From assembly GCA_964530525.1 (NCBI GenBank), contig CAZHBH010000013.1, positions 1-40,597 of the forward strand: a DNA stretch of 40,597 bases. Direction: 5' to 3'. Numbering within the stretch: position 1 is the first letter of the stretch; each line of letters starts with the position of its first letter. The translations under genes and the position numbers were made by a program. This stretch comes from CAYNQN01 sp964530525. Its GTDB lineage: Bacteria; Actinomycetota; Acidimicrobiia; Acidimicrobiales; Acidimicrobilacustridaceae. This document shows, piece after piece, positions 16,043 to 23,899 of this stretch. The notes under the pieces were generated by a model. That model was not told the DNA's origin. It made no database searches and was given only the letters and a program-made list of their open reading frames with translations.

Positions 16043-16822
16043 TCATCTGCCGGCGAAGCGAGCCTTGCCGGGACCTTCTGCGAGGAAGGTGGTGATGCCC
16101 GTGCGGCTGTCCTGCGTGTCGAACACCTCGCCGAAGAGACGGCGCTCCAGCGCCAAGCCCTCCGGGAGGGCCAGGTCGAGGCCCTCGTCGATCGCCCGCT
16201 TCGCGAGCTCGTGAGCTGCAAGTGGCCCGGCAGCGAGCCTCCTGGCCCGGTCCATCGCCCGGTCGAGCACGGCGTCGGCCGAGACCACCTCGTCGACCAG
16301 GCCCATCCCGGCGGCCTCCTCGGCCCGCACCTGCCGTCCGGTGAGCACGAGGTCCTTCGCCCGCGCCGGACCCACGAGCCGGGCGAGCCTCTGCGTGCCT
16401 CCCCCACCTGGGATGATGCCGAGCAGGATCTCCGGTAGGCCGAGTCGAGCCGTCTCGGCAGCCACGCGGAAGTCGCAGGCAAGCGCTAGCTCGCACCCGC
16501 CCCCCAGGGCATAGCCCGACACGGCGGCGACGGTCGCCCTCGGGAAGCCCGCCACGGCGTCCAGCGCCGAGTGGAACGCCGCGGTCACCTCACGCGCCGC
16601 CTCGGCACCTGTCAGCTCCTCGACGTCTGCCCCAGCCGAGAACATCCGCTCTCCGCCCGTGACCACCAGCGCTCCGGGCAGGTCGCCCACGAGGTCGTCG
16701 ATCAGCTCGCCCAGCTGGCGCAGCAGGGCGGTGGACAGGGAGTTGACCTTCCCGTTCTGCAGGTGGACGACGGCGACCCCGTCGTCGTGGCGCTCCAGAC
16801 GGACGAGGGGGGTGTCGCTCAT
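16043..16822 (-). CDS. Enoyl-CoA hydratase/isomerase family protein
   Basis: Crotonase-fold enzyme of 259 residues, most likely hydrating 2-enoyl-CoA in fatty-acid beta-oxidation. Visible motifs are the acyl-CoA oxyanion segment FSAGADVEELTG, the signature VSGYALGGGCELALACDFRVA and the active-site loop PEILLGIIPGGGGTQRLARLVG, in which the first Glu is the usual catalytic residue; GMGLVDEVV follows. Active-site Glu equivalents appear present, so hydratase activity is plausible, but the crotonase superfamily is diverse. The ATG at 16822 has no Shine-Dalgarno; a TAGCTT box seven bases upstream suggests a leaderless mRNA. Confidence 0.9.
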   Translation of the reverse strand: MSDTPLVRLERHDDGVAVVHLQNGKVNSLSTALLRQLGELIDDLVGDLPGALVVTGGERMFSAGADVEELTGAEAAREVTAAFHSALDAVAGFPRATVAAVSGYALGGGCELALACDFRVAAETARLGLPEILLGIIPGGGGTQRLARLVGPARAKDLVLTGRQVRAEEAAGMGLVDEVVSADAVLDRAMDRARRLAAGPLAAHELAKRAIDEGLDLALPEGLALERRLFGEVFDTQDSRTGITTFLAEGPGKARFAGR

Positions 16823-16829
16823 GCACCCA

Positions 16830-16835
16830 AAGCTA
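16830..16835 (-). promoter_or_regulatory. -10 box of the enoyl-CoA hydratase gene (leaderless)
   Basis: TAGCTT on the minus strand lies seven bases before the ATG at 16822. No ribosome-binding site is present between box and start. Confidence 0.55.
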
Positions 16836-16923
16836 GGGGCAGCGAACCAGGCCCGCGGACCGTCGACCGCAAGCTGGCACCCGGCTCGCAGGTCAGGGCG
16901 ATGGAGCGCCTCGGGGGATCGGG

Positions 16924-17205
16924 CTAGAGGGAGACCGCGGACTCGCTGATCGGGTCGTCGGAACCGAGGTCGTTTACGTCGATGACCTCGGTGACACCTG
17001 GCACCCGGTCTCGGAGGATCCGCTCGATTCCGGACTTCAGCGTCACCGATGCCGCGCTGCACGACACGCAGGCGCCGACGAGCTCCACGCTGACCACACC
17101 GCCGGCCTCGTCGACGTCTCTCAGGAAGATGTCACCACCGTCGGCCTGGATGGCCGGCCGGATCACCTCGATGACCTTCTCCACTTGACCTCGTTCGATA
17201 GCCAC
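16924..17205 (-). CDS. NifU C-terminal domain Fe-S scaffold protein
   Basis: Short protein of 93 residues consisting of only the NifU/Nfu C-terminal domain: VEKVIEVIRPAIQADGGDIFL, then the cluster-binding CxxC (Cys46 and Cys49 in GACVSCSAASVTLKSGIE) and the terminal RVPGVTEVIDV. Such proteins carry Fe-S clusters to target enzymes. GTG at 17205 is chosen as the start because it yields the usual compact domain; the frame is open upstream but without similarity. No clear ribosome-binding site. Lies upstream of the enoyl-CoA hydratase gene, with a cysteine desulfurase gene about 1.7 kb further along on the same strand. Confidence 0.9.
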   Translation of the reverse strand: MAIERGQVEKVIEVIRPAIQADGGDIFLRDVDEAGGVVSVELVGACVSCSAASVTLKSGIERILRDRVPGVTEVIDVNDLGSDDPISESAVSL

Positions 17206-17305
17206 ACATCCAGAGTGCCCTGCGCGGCCCGCGTTGCCAACCCCGGAGCCTCTACGCGCTCGCCCGAGCCCCTTGCGCGGCGCGGGCTCGACGACCCGCG
17301 CACGG

Positions 17306-18556
17306 TCACTCCTCGACGACGTCGGCTCCGAGGCCCGAGAGCTTGCCCACGAAGCGCTCGTAGCCACGGGCGAGGTGGTGAGCGTCGGAGACCACCGTCT
17401 CGCCCTCCGCACCCAGGGCGGCGATCACGAGGGCTGCCCCCGCCCGGATGTCGGGGGCCCGGACCGGAGCACCCGAGAGCCGCTCGCGCCCCCGCACCAC
17501 GGCGTGGTGACCCTCGGTTCGGATGTCGGCACCCATGCGCACCAGCTCGTCGACGTAGCGGAAGCGGCCGGCGAAGAGGTTCTCGGTGACGATGCCCACC
17601 CCTTCCGCCGTGGTCAGCAACGCCACCAGGAGGGGCTTGTAGTCGGTGGCCAGGCCCGGGTACGGCAGCGTGGACACGTCGGCGGAGCGCAGGCGCCGTG
17701 GCGCCATGGCCCACAAGCCGGCGCTGTCGGGCGAGATCCGCATCCCCATCTCGCCCAGCTTCGACACGAGCATGTCCATGTGATCGAGTCGTGCCCCCTC
17801 GAAGGTGACCTCGCCCCCCGCCACGCCGAGCGCAGCGAGGAAGGTGGCCGCCTCGATGCGGTCGGGGATCACCTCGTGGGTGACGGGGCTCAGCTCGTCG
17901 ACGCCTTCGACGTGGATGGTGGAGCTCCCCGCCCCGAGCACCTGGGCACCCATGCGGTTGAGGAAGGCAGCGAGGTCCGCTATCTCCGGCTCTCGGGCGG
18001 CGTTGTCGATGATGGTGGTCCCCTTGGCCAAAACCGCAGCCATGAGGACGTTCTCGGTGGCTCCCACGCTCGCGAACTCCAGGAGCACCCGCGTGCCCAC
18101 CAGCTGCTCGGCGCGGGCCTCTACGTATCCGTGGGAGAAGCGCACCTCCGCACCCAGCTGCTCCAGGCCTCGCAGGTGCATGTCGATCGGCCGCGGCCCG
18201 AAGTCGTCGCCGCCGGGTAGCGCCACCCGAGCCTCACCGAAGCGGGCGAGGAGCGGACCCAGCACGACGATCGAGGCGCGCATCCTCTCCACGAGCTCGT
18301 ACGGGGCCTCGGGAACGAGGTCCGGATGGTGCTCGATCGACAGCTCGCCCGGACCGGGGCGGGTGACCGTCATCCCCATCCGCGAGAGCAGCTCGCCCAT
18401 CCAGTCCACGTCGAGGATGTCGGGCACGTTGCGCAGCAGGTAGGTGCCCGGCGCCAGCACCGTGGCCGCCATGAGCTTGAGCGTGGAGTTCTTGGCCCCG
18501 CCGATCCTCACGGTGCCTTCCAGGGGCTGGCCCCTGCGAACCCGGATGCGATCCAT
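17306..18556 (-). CDS. murA: UDP-N-acetylglucosamine 1-carboxyvinyltransferase MurA (Asp117 type)
   Basis: First committed step of peptidoglycan synthesis: transfers enolpyruvate from PEP to UDP-GlcNAc in the cytoplasm. The 416-residue protein has GGAKNSTLK with Lys22/Asn23, VLGPLLARFGEARVALPGG, FASVGATENVLMAAVLA, HEVIPDRIEAATFL and ATDYKPLLVALL. The residue equal to E. coli Cys115, target of fosfomycin, is Asp117 here (PGGDDFGPRP). Asp at this position is known from mycobacterial MurA and gives intrinsic fosfomycin resistance, so the enzyme should be active but drug-insensitive. The ATG at 18556 is preceded by GGGAGGA with seven-base spacing. It diverges from the MFS transporter gene. Confidence 0.97.
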   Translation of the reverse strand: MDRIRVRRGQPLEGTVRIGGAKNSTLKLMAATVLAPGTYLLRNVPDILDVDWMGELLSRMGMTVTRPGPGELSIEHHPDLVPEAPYELVERMRASIVVLGPLLARFGEARVALPGGDDFGPRPIDMHLRGLEQLGAEVRFSHGYVEARAEQLVGTRVLLEFASVGATENVLMAAVLAKGTTIIDNAAREPEIADLAAFLNRMGAQVLGAGSSTIHVEGVDELSPVTHEVIPDRIEAATFLAALGVAGGEVTFEGARLDHMDMLVSKLGEMGMRISPDSAGLWAMAPRRLRSADVSTLPYPGLATDYKPLLVALLTTAEGVGIVTENLFAGRFRYVDELVRMGADIRTEGHHAVVRGRERLSGAPVRAPDIRAGAALVIAALGAEGETVVSDAHHLARGYERFVGKLSGLGADVVEE

Positions 18557-18609
18557 GGCCCCATCCTCCCACGTCGCGCCCCGGCGACAGCAGGTGAGAG
18601 GATCCGTGG

Positions 18610-20325
18610 ATGCCGACGGTCGTGGTCCGCCGCACGCTGGCATCGGACCAGCTCGACGCCGTCTGCTCGCCGCGCGACGACGTGGTGGCCGAGCGACCCC
18701 TACCGGGATCGGGTCCCGCCGGGCCGGGCAGCGAGCCGGCACCCGGTCGTACCCTCCACTTCGGGTTGGCAGAGGGTCCGTTCCGTCGTTGGGAGCGCTC
18801 GGTGACGGTCGAAGCCGGCGCCGGCGACCGGCGAACGGTGGTGGAGAAGGTCGAGTTCGCCTTGGCGGTGCCGTTCTGGTCGCTGCTGTTCACGCCCTTG
18901 ATGGTCCTGTCGCTGCGCTACCGCCGGACGGGGAAGACCGCCCCGCCGTGGTGGGCGCCCCCGACCCGTCTGGATGCCAGGGCGTCCACCGTCCTGGGGC
19001 TGCTCGGACTGCTCGGCCTGTTCGGCGGCTACATGGGCACCCTGCTCACCCAGACCAACACCTTCTTCGGCGAGGACTTCGGGGCATCCGACAGCGAGCT
19101 GGGATGGCTGCAGGGCCTGGTCAGGGTCGGAGCCCTCGCGTCGTTGGGCCTCGTCGCCGTGGCCGACCGCCGAGGCCGACGAGGGATGCTCCTGACCACG
19201 GCGACCTTGGGCTGCCTGGCGACGGCGGCGGGCGGGCTGGCCCCCGACATGGTGTGGCTGGGCGTGGCCCAGACGATCGCCAGAGCGTGCTCGATGGCGC
19301 TGGCGATCCTCGTGGCTGTGGTGGCCGTGGAGGAGACGCCTGCGAGGGCACGTGCCTACGCCATATCGGTGCTGGTCATGGCGGCCGCGCTGGGGGCGGG
19401 GCTGGCGGTGATGCTGCTGCCCGTCGCGGGTCTGGGCACCGGAGCGTGGCGGGTGCTGTTCGCCGTACCCCTAGGTGCGCTCTGGCCCATAGCCCTCATC
19501 GCCAGGAGGCTCCCCGAGACCCGCCGGTTCCTGCAGAGCCGTGGTTCGTCCCGCTCCGCGCCGCCTCGGTCTGCCGAGGCCAGGTCGGTTCCGGCTCTCG
19601 GCCCCGGTGGCCGGTGGTCCGGTGCCCAGCGGGCGAGGTTGTTGCTCCTGGCCGCATCGGCGTTCTGCCTCGAGATGTTCGTGGCCCCGGCGGCCGGGTT
19701 CCTCAACGAGCACCTCCGCACCGAGCAGGGCTTCAGCGCTTTGCAGCTCACCCTCTTCACCATCCTCACGAACACCCCAGCTGGTGCAGGGATCGTGGTG
19801 GGAGGACGCCTGGCCGACTTGCGTGGGCGACGCCTGGTGGGGGCCATCGGGCTCGGCGTGGGAACGGCCTTCACGGTCGTCGTCTACCTCGCCACGGGGT
19901 GGGGGATCTGGCTGTCGTCGCTGATCGGGGCGGTCGTCGGAGCGGTGGCGATACCCGCGCTCGGCGTCTACTCGCCGGAGCTCTTCCCCACGTCGGTGAG
20001 GGGACGGGCCAACGGCGTGGTGAACCTGGCGAGGGTGGGTGGCAGCTTCGCCGGACTCGTCGGTGCGGGACTGCTCTCCGAGCGACTGGCAGGTGGGCTG
20101 CCCAGCGCGATGGTGCTCTTGGCAGCCGGACCCGCCCTGGTGGTGGTGCTCGTGCTGGTCCTCTACCCCGAGACCAAGGGGGTGGAGCTCGAAGACCTCA
20201 ACCCAGAGGACGCCCCCCTGTCGCGAGAGCTCCTGGAGGCCGACGGGCTGGATCCCGACTCGAGCCCTGGCACGTGGCTCCACAGCGGCACGCCTCGGGC
20301 CCTTCGCCGAGACCCCGGCAGGTAG
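18610..20325 (+). CDS. MFS transporter with an extra N-terminal domain
   Basis: Major facilitator superfamily transporter of 571 residues. The first ~115 residues are not part of the normal fold: residues 1-70 are soluble, then RWERSVTVEAGAGDRRTV and a hydrophobic stretch (ALAVPFWSLLFTPLMVLSL) precede the first canonical helix at about 123 (VLGLLGLLGLFGGYMG). The MFS core shows the loop 2-3 signature as ADRRGRRGM and its repeat GGRLADLRGRRLVG, plus LYPETKGVELEDLNPED at the C-terminus, resembling the sugar/metabolite porter subgroup. The extension vaguely resembles the end of a SRPBCC-type domain; this is a weak guess. The start is supported by GAGAGGA eight bases upstream. Substrate unknown. 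Confidence 0.88.
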   Translation: MPTVVVRRTLASDQLDAVCSPRDDVVAERPLPGSGPAGPGSEPAPGRTLHFGLAEGPFRRWERSVTVEAGAGDRRTVVEKVEFALAVPFWSLLFTPLMVLSLRYRRTGKTAPPWWAPPTRLDARASTVLGLLGLLGLFGGYMGTLLTQTNTFFGEDFGASDSELGWLQGLVRVGALASLGLVAVADRRGRRGMLLTTATLGCLATAAGGLAPDMVWLGVAQTIARACSMALAILVAVVAVEETPARARAYAISVLVMAAALGAGLAVMLLPVAGLGTGAWRVLFAVPLGALWPIALIARRLPETRRFLQSRGSSRSAPPRSAEARSVPALGPGGRWSGAQRARLLLLAASAFCLEMFVAPAAGFLNEHLRTEQGFSALQLTLFTILTNTPAGAGIVVGGRLADLRGRRLVGAIGLGVGTAFTVVVYLATGWGIWLSSLIGAVVGAVAIPALGVYSPELFPTSVRGRANGVVNLARVGGSFAGLVGAGLLSERLAGGLPSAMVLLAAGPALVVVLVLVLYPETKGVELEDLNPEDAPLSRELLEADGLDPDSSPGTWLHSGTPRALRRDPGR

Positions 20326-20328
20326 CAT
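20323..20328 (+). promoter_or_regulatory. -10 box of the L,D-transpeptidase gene (leaderless)
   Basis: TAGCAT lies seven bases before the ATG at 20336. The first three bases of the box are also the TAG stop codon of the MFS transporter gene. Confidence 0.55.
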
Positions 20329-20335
20329 CCCGGCC

Positions 20336-21208
20336 ATGCGGGGATACACCAGGAGAACCCTTCGCGGGCTCGTGCACCACCGAGGCACGGGTTCCTCGGT
20401 CGGAGCGAAGCGCAGCCCGCGGGTACTCGCCACGGCGGCGGTCGCGGTGGTCGCGTCCCTGCTCGCCATCACCGGCTGCGGGAGCGACAGCGCCGCACCG
20501 CTGGGGCCTCCGGTCGCCCCCAGCGGCACCTACGTGCAGGAGAGCCCCTGCGACCCCCGAGTGCAGAACTTCCCGTACCACGTGGCCTACGCCCGGTCGC
20601 AGGGCGAGCTGCCCATCTACGACGCTCCCGGAGCGCTCGAGCCCGTGACCACCTTCCCCAACCCGCGCTACACCGACACCGACCCCGCCATCGCCGTGCC
20701 CTTGGGGATGCTGGTGCAGAGCGAGCCCACCGAAGACAACTGCGCCTGGGTGAAGGTGGACCTGCCTACCAGGCCCAACGGATCCACCGGATGGGTCAAG
20801 CGCAGCGACATCAAGATGGAGGGCCACGTCTTCCGCATCGAGGTGCGGCTTTCCGAGTTCAACCTCAAGCTCTATCGAGGCTCTGACCTGGTGGTGGACG
20901 CCCCGATAGCGACGGCGACCGACAACACCCCGACGCCGGGCGGCACGTACTACATCACCGAGCTGATCGAGTCGTCCCGTCCCGAGGGCCTCTACGGGCC
21001 GTACGCGCTCGGCTTGTCGGGCTACTCCGACACCGTCACGACCTACAACGGCGGAGAGGGCCAGCTGGGCATCCACGGCACCAACGAACCGGACAGGATC
21101 GGCACGCAGGTGAGCCACGGATGCATCCGGCTGCACAACGACGACATCGAGCACCTCGTCTCCGAGCTCGACACCGTGATCGGGGTACCCGTCTACATCT
21201 ATCCCTGA
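20336..21208 (+). CDS. Lipoprotein L,D-transpeptidase (YkuD domain)
   Basis: Cell-wall enzyme of 290 residues that forms 3-3 peptidoglycan cross-links or attaches proteins. A basic N-terminus and hydrophobic stretch (about 29-46) end in the lipobox ITGC with Cys48, so the protein is probably lipid-anchored outside the membrane. Residues about 65-160 form an SH3-like region (LPIYDAPGALEPV, CAWVKVDL, STGWVKRSDI). The C-terminal YkuD domain contains IHGTNEPDRIG and SHGCIRLHNDD with nucleophile Cys263. The ATG has no Shine-Dalgarno and is preceded by a TAGCAT box at seven bases. L,D-transpeptidases are a major cross-linking route in actinobacteria. Confidence 0.93.
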   Translation: MRGYTRRTLRGLVHHRGTGSSVGAKRSPRVLATAAVAVVASLLAITGCGSDSAAPLGPPVAPSGTYVQESPCDPRVQNFPYHVAYARSQGELPIYDAPGALEPVTTFPNPRYTDTDPAIAVPLGMLVQSEPTEDNCAWVKVDLPTRPNGSTGWVKRSDIKMEGHVFRIEVRLSEFNLKLYRGSDLVVDAPIATATDNTPTPGGTYYITELIESSRPEGLYGPYALGLSGYSDTVTTYNGGEGQLGIHGTNEPDRIGTQVSHGCIRLHNDDIEHLVSELDTVIGVPVYIYP

Positions 21209-21248
21209 CCGGGGCCGGCGCGCCCGCTGCGGCGATGCCCCATGCGGC

Positions 21249-21254
21249 TACCGT
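21249..21254 (+). promoter_or_regulatory. -10 box of the duplicated-domain protein gene
   Basis: TACCGT lies seven bases before the GTG at 21262, supporting that codon as the start over the in-frame ATG at 21235. Confidence 0.45.
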
Positions 21255-21261
21255 TCCGACC

Positions 21262-22047
21262 GTGGCCATCACGAGCGGACAAGACGACGACCCAGAGCTG
21301 AACGGACCCGCCGCCGAGGGCTACGTGGCCTACGAGCTGCACCTGTGGGCTCGCGAGTCCCGCCTCATGCTCCAACAGCTCCTCGAGGCGACGGAGGTGC
21401 CCTACGCATGGGAGGGCACCGACCTGGTGGCCCCTGCCGTGTTCGAACCGCAGATCGATGACCTCGTCGAGCGCGTCGAAGCGACCGCGAAGCCCCCGCT
21501 CGACCCCGAGGCCGACAAGCTCCTCTACGGCCTCGGCGATTGGACCGACGCCCAGTGCGTCGTCCTCGCCGAGGCGCTCGAGGCGGCGGGCATCCCCTAC
21601 GAGCTCGACCTGGAAGGCGACCTGGTGGTGCTCGCGTCCGACGAGGAGGCCACCGAGGCCGTGCTCGACTCGATCGAGTTCCCCGACGCCCTGCCCGTGG
21701 AGGGCGGCGAGTCCGAGGGCCTCGTCGAGGGAGCGGTACAGGACGAGGCCATCGACGACGTGCTGCGGGGCCGGGACCCCCAGGAGGTCCTCTCGGACCT
21801 GTTCCTCGCCGTGGACCGCCTGAGGAAGAACGCCAACGACCACAACGGGGTGCTGGGAGCTGTGGACGCCGGAGCGGCGGTGGCGATCATGGGCCTTCCG
21901 TTCGGCTTCGAGCCGACCGTGTGGGCGGCGGTCAGGGAGCGCACCGGCACCCTGCTGGAGGCCATCGAGGTGGACGACGAAGACGGCGACGAGCAGATCG
22001 TGGAGCAGGCCGACCAGCTCCGGCAGCTCCTGCGCACGCTGGTGTAG
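21262..22047 (+). CDS. Acidic protein with an internally duplicated domain, unknown function
   Basis: Cytoplasmic acidic protein of 261 residues. Two tandem copies of a ~50-residue unit are visible. The first (about 17-68) contains LMLQQLLEATEVPYAWEGTD followed by LVAPAVFEPQIDDLVERVE. The second (about 80-135) contains VLAEALEAAGIPYELDLEGD followed by LVVLASDEEATEAVLDSIE. The pattern 'long helix, (V/I)PY, short acidic turn, LVV-A, E---A---IE' resembles DUF2007-like signal-transduction modules, an inference from pattern only. The C-terminal third is helical (VLSDLFLAVDRLRKNANDH, ending EQADQLRQLLRTLV). GTG 21262 is preferred to ATG 21235 because of the promoter spacing. A J-domain gene follows three bases downstream, so they are almost certainly co-transcribed. 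Confidence 0.78.
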   Translation: MAITSGQDDDPELNGPAAEGYVAYELHLWARESRLMLQQLLEATEVPYAWEGTDLVAPAVFEPQIDDLVERVEATAKPPLDPEADKLLYGLGDWTDAQCVVLAEALEAAGIPYELDLEGDLVVLASDEEATEAVLDSIEFPDALPVEGGESEGLVEGAVQDEAIDDVLRGRDPQEVLSDLFLAVDRLRKNANDHNGVLGAVDAGAAVAIMGLPFGFEPTVWAAVRERTGTLLEAIEVDDEDGDEQIVEQADQLRQLLRTLV

Positions 22048-22050
22048 CCC

Positions 22051-22764
22051 GTGTCCACGCTCGCTGAGCTGGAGATCTACCACTCCCGGCCCATCGCACC
22101 CACTCGCCGGGTGGCACTGGGGCACTCGAACCTGCCGGTCGTGCCGTCGCCGGGCTTCGGCGGGATCCTCCTGGGCGGGATCGTCGCTGCTCACGGGCGC
22201 GAGATCGACCCCGACCTCTCCGGCGAGCTGGCCAGGTTCATGACCGACATCGCCGACGGCCGCCGCATCGCCCAGCCCAAGCTGCGGTACCGATTCCAGA
22301 CCGACCGGGTGGGCCTGGTGCGGAGCCGCTTCAGGCTGGTCGGCAAGGCGGGTGGAGGGCTCGGCTTCGAACTCGAGGAGCGCTGCACCCCCACCCAGGC
22401 GGTGCTCGGTGCCCTCTACGCGACTGCCCGCTTCGACCTGCCCTCCCGCCTCGGGGTGATGGCGACGTTGCGACGTGCCCTGCGATGGCGCGGAGGGCTC
22501 GACGACGAGCTCGTGAGGAGCCTGGTCGACGGCTTCACCCTCGGGGGCGTCCCTGCCGCGAAGCTCGACGACCCGAGGGCCTGGGCCCTCACGATCCTCG
22601 GGTTGACCGACGACCCGACGAACCGGCCCTCGGAGGTGCGAGGGCGCTTCCGGAGCCTGCTCCGCCAGGTGCACCCCGACCACGGCGGGGCGAGCGAGGC
22701 CGCCGCGCTGCGCATCGCCGAGCTCACCGAGGCCAAGCGCATCCTGCTGGCCACCGCCTCCTGA
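22051..22764 (+). CDS. C-terminal J-domain protein
   Basis: Protein of 237 residues (GTG start) whose last ~65 residues form a J-domain: AWALTILGLTDDPTNRPSEV, then RGRFRSLLRQVHPDHGG with the essential HPD tripeptide, and AALRIAELTEAKRILLA. J-domains stimulate the ATPase of Hsp70/DnaK partners. The first ~165 residues are not a known DnaJ region and begin with a Tyr/Arg/Pro-rich head; they may select the client. There is no zinc-finger or Gly/Phe region, so this is a type III-like co-chaperone with the J-domain at the C-terminus. It follows the duplicated-domain gene by three bases and precedes glpX by 54 bases. Confidence 0.83.
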   Translation: MSTLAELEIYHSRPIAPTRRVALGHSNLPVVPSPGFGGILLGGIVAAHGREIDPDLSGELARFMTDIADGRRIAQPKLRYRFQTDRVGLVRSRFRLVGKAGGGLGFELEERCTPTQAVLGALYATARFDLPSRLGVMATLRRALRWRGGLDDELVRSLVDGFTLGGVPAAKLDDPRAWALTILGLTDDPTNRPSEVRGRFRSLLRQVHPDHGGASEAAALRIAELTEAKRILLATAS

Positions 22765-22805
22765 CCGCCGCCGATCGACCATGGAGGCGCCGGTCGGGGT
22801 CGAAC

Positions 22806-22811
22806 TAGGGT
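22806..22811 (+). promoter_or_regulatory. -10 box of glpX (leaderless)
   Basis: TAGGGT lies seven bases before the ATG at 22819; there is no Shine-Dalgarno sequence. Confidence 0.55.
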
Positions 22812-22818
22812 TCTGTCC

Positions 22819-23802
22819 ATGAGCGACGACCAGAGCCCCGACCGCAACATCGCCCTGGAGCTCGTGAGGGTCACGGAAGCCGCCGCCCTGGCGGCGTCGC
22901 GCTGGATGGGCCGGGGCGACAAGGAGGGCGCCGACGGCGCCGCCGTGGACGCGATGCGGGCGGTTCTCGGCACCGTGCCCATGGACGGTGTGGTGATAAT
23001 CGGCGAGGGCGAGAAGGACGAGGCGCCGATGCTCTACAACGGAGAGCACATCGGCGACGGGAGCCCGCCCTCAGTGGACATCGCCGTGGACCCCATCGAC
23101 GGGACCACCCTCACCTCCAAGGGGCGGGGCAACGCCCTAGCGGTGATAGCGCTCTCCGAGAAGGGCTCGATGTTCGATCCGGGCCCCTGCGTCTACATGG
23201 AGAAGATCGCCGTGGGCCCCGAGTGCAAGGGGGCTGTCGACATCTGTGCCTCCCCCACCGAGAACCTCGAGGCCGTTGCGAAGGTCAAGGGCGAGTCGGT
23301 CAGGGAGGTCACAGCCGTCATCCTCGACCGCGACCGGCACGACGATCTGGTGGCCGAGGTGCGCGAAGCAGGAGCTCGCATCCGCCTCATCCCCGACGGC
23401 GACGTGGCGGGCGCCATCTCGACGGCGTGGCCCGACTCCGGAGCCGACATCCTCTTCGGCATCGGCGGCACCCCGGAGGGCGTCATAGCAGCCGCAGCCC
23501 TCAAGAGCATGGGGGGCGAGCTCCAGGGGCGGCTGTGGCCGCGCAACGACGCAGAGCGTGAGGCGGCGGTGGCTGCGGGCTACGACCTCGAGCGGGTGCT
23601 CTACACCGACGACCTGGTGAACAGCGACAACTGCTTCTTCGCCGCCACCGGGATCACCGACGGCGAGCTGCTCAAGGGAGTGCGCTACGAGAAGCAGAGG
23701 GTCACGACCCAGTCGCTGGTCATGCGCTCGCAGTCGGGGACGGTCCGCCTCATCAACGCGATCCACCGCCTCGACAAGCTCCGCTCCGTCGGCGTCGCCT
23801 GA
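22819..23802 (+). CDS. glpX: Class II fructose-1,6-bisphosphatase
   Basis: Gluconeogenic enzyme that hydrolyses fructose-1,6-bisphosphate to fructose-6-phosphate. The 327-residue protein has the GlpX metal-site motifs: IGEGEKDEAPMLYNGE (61-76), VDPIDGTTLTSKGR (90-103, metal ligands), CVYMEKIAVGPECKG and GIGGTPEGVIAAAALKSMGG. Actinobacteria commonly use this class rather than class I. The start is defined by MSDDQSPDRNIALELVRVTE, the normal N-terminus of the family, and by the adjacent -10 box. The gene ends convergently against the acyl desaturase gene. Confidence 0.97.
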   Translation: MSDDQSPDRNIALELVRVTEAAALAASRWMGRGDKEGADGAAVDAMRAVLGTVPMDGVVIIGEGEKDEAPMLYNGEHIGDGSPPSVDIAVDPIDGTTLTSKGRGNALAVIALSEKGSMFDPGPCVYMEKIAVGPECKGAVDICASPTENLEAVAKVKGESVREVTAVILDRDRHDDLVAEVREAGARIRLIPDGDVAGAISTAWPDSGADILFGIGGTPEGVIAAAALKSMGGELQGRLWPRNDAEREAAVAAGYDLERVLYTDDLVNSDNCFFAATGITDGELLKGVRYEKQRVTTQSLVMRSQSGTVRLINAIHRLDKLRSVGVA

Positions 23803-23807
23803 GATCC

Positions 23808-23833
23808 CCACAGATGGCCGCCACAGATGGCCG
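23808..23833. repeat. Perfect 13-bp tandem duplication
   Basis: CCACAGATGGCCG occurs twice in immediate succession (23808-23820 and 23821-23833), just after the glpX stop. It looks like a recent slippage duplication in a convergent intergenic gap. Confidence 0.85.
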
Positions 23834-23861
23834 GCCAGAGACGCCTGAAGGCCACCCGCCA

Positions 23862-23899
23862 GGCTCGACCGTTCCGGCGCTAGGGCTCGACCGTTCCGG
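23862..23899. repeat. 16-bp direct repeat, 22-bp period, at the desaturase stop
   Basis: GGCTCGACCGTTCCGG occurs at 23862-23877 and 23884-23899. The second copy encodes the last codons of the acyl desaturase on the minus strand and its stop lies just outside it. Together with the neighbouring 13-bp tandem duplication, this makes the glpX-desaturase gap locally duplicated. Confidence 0.8.
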
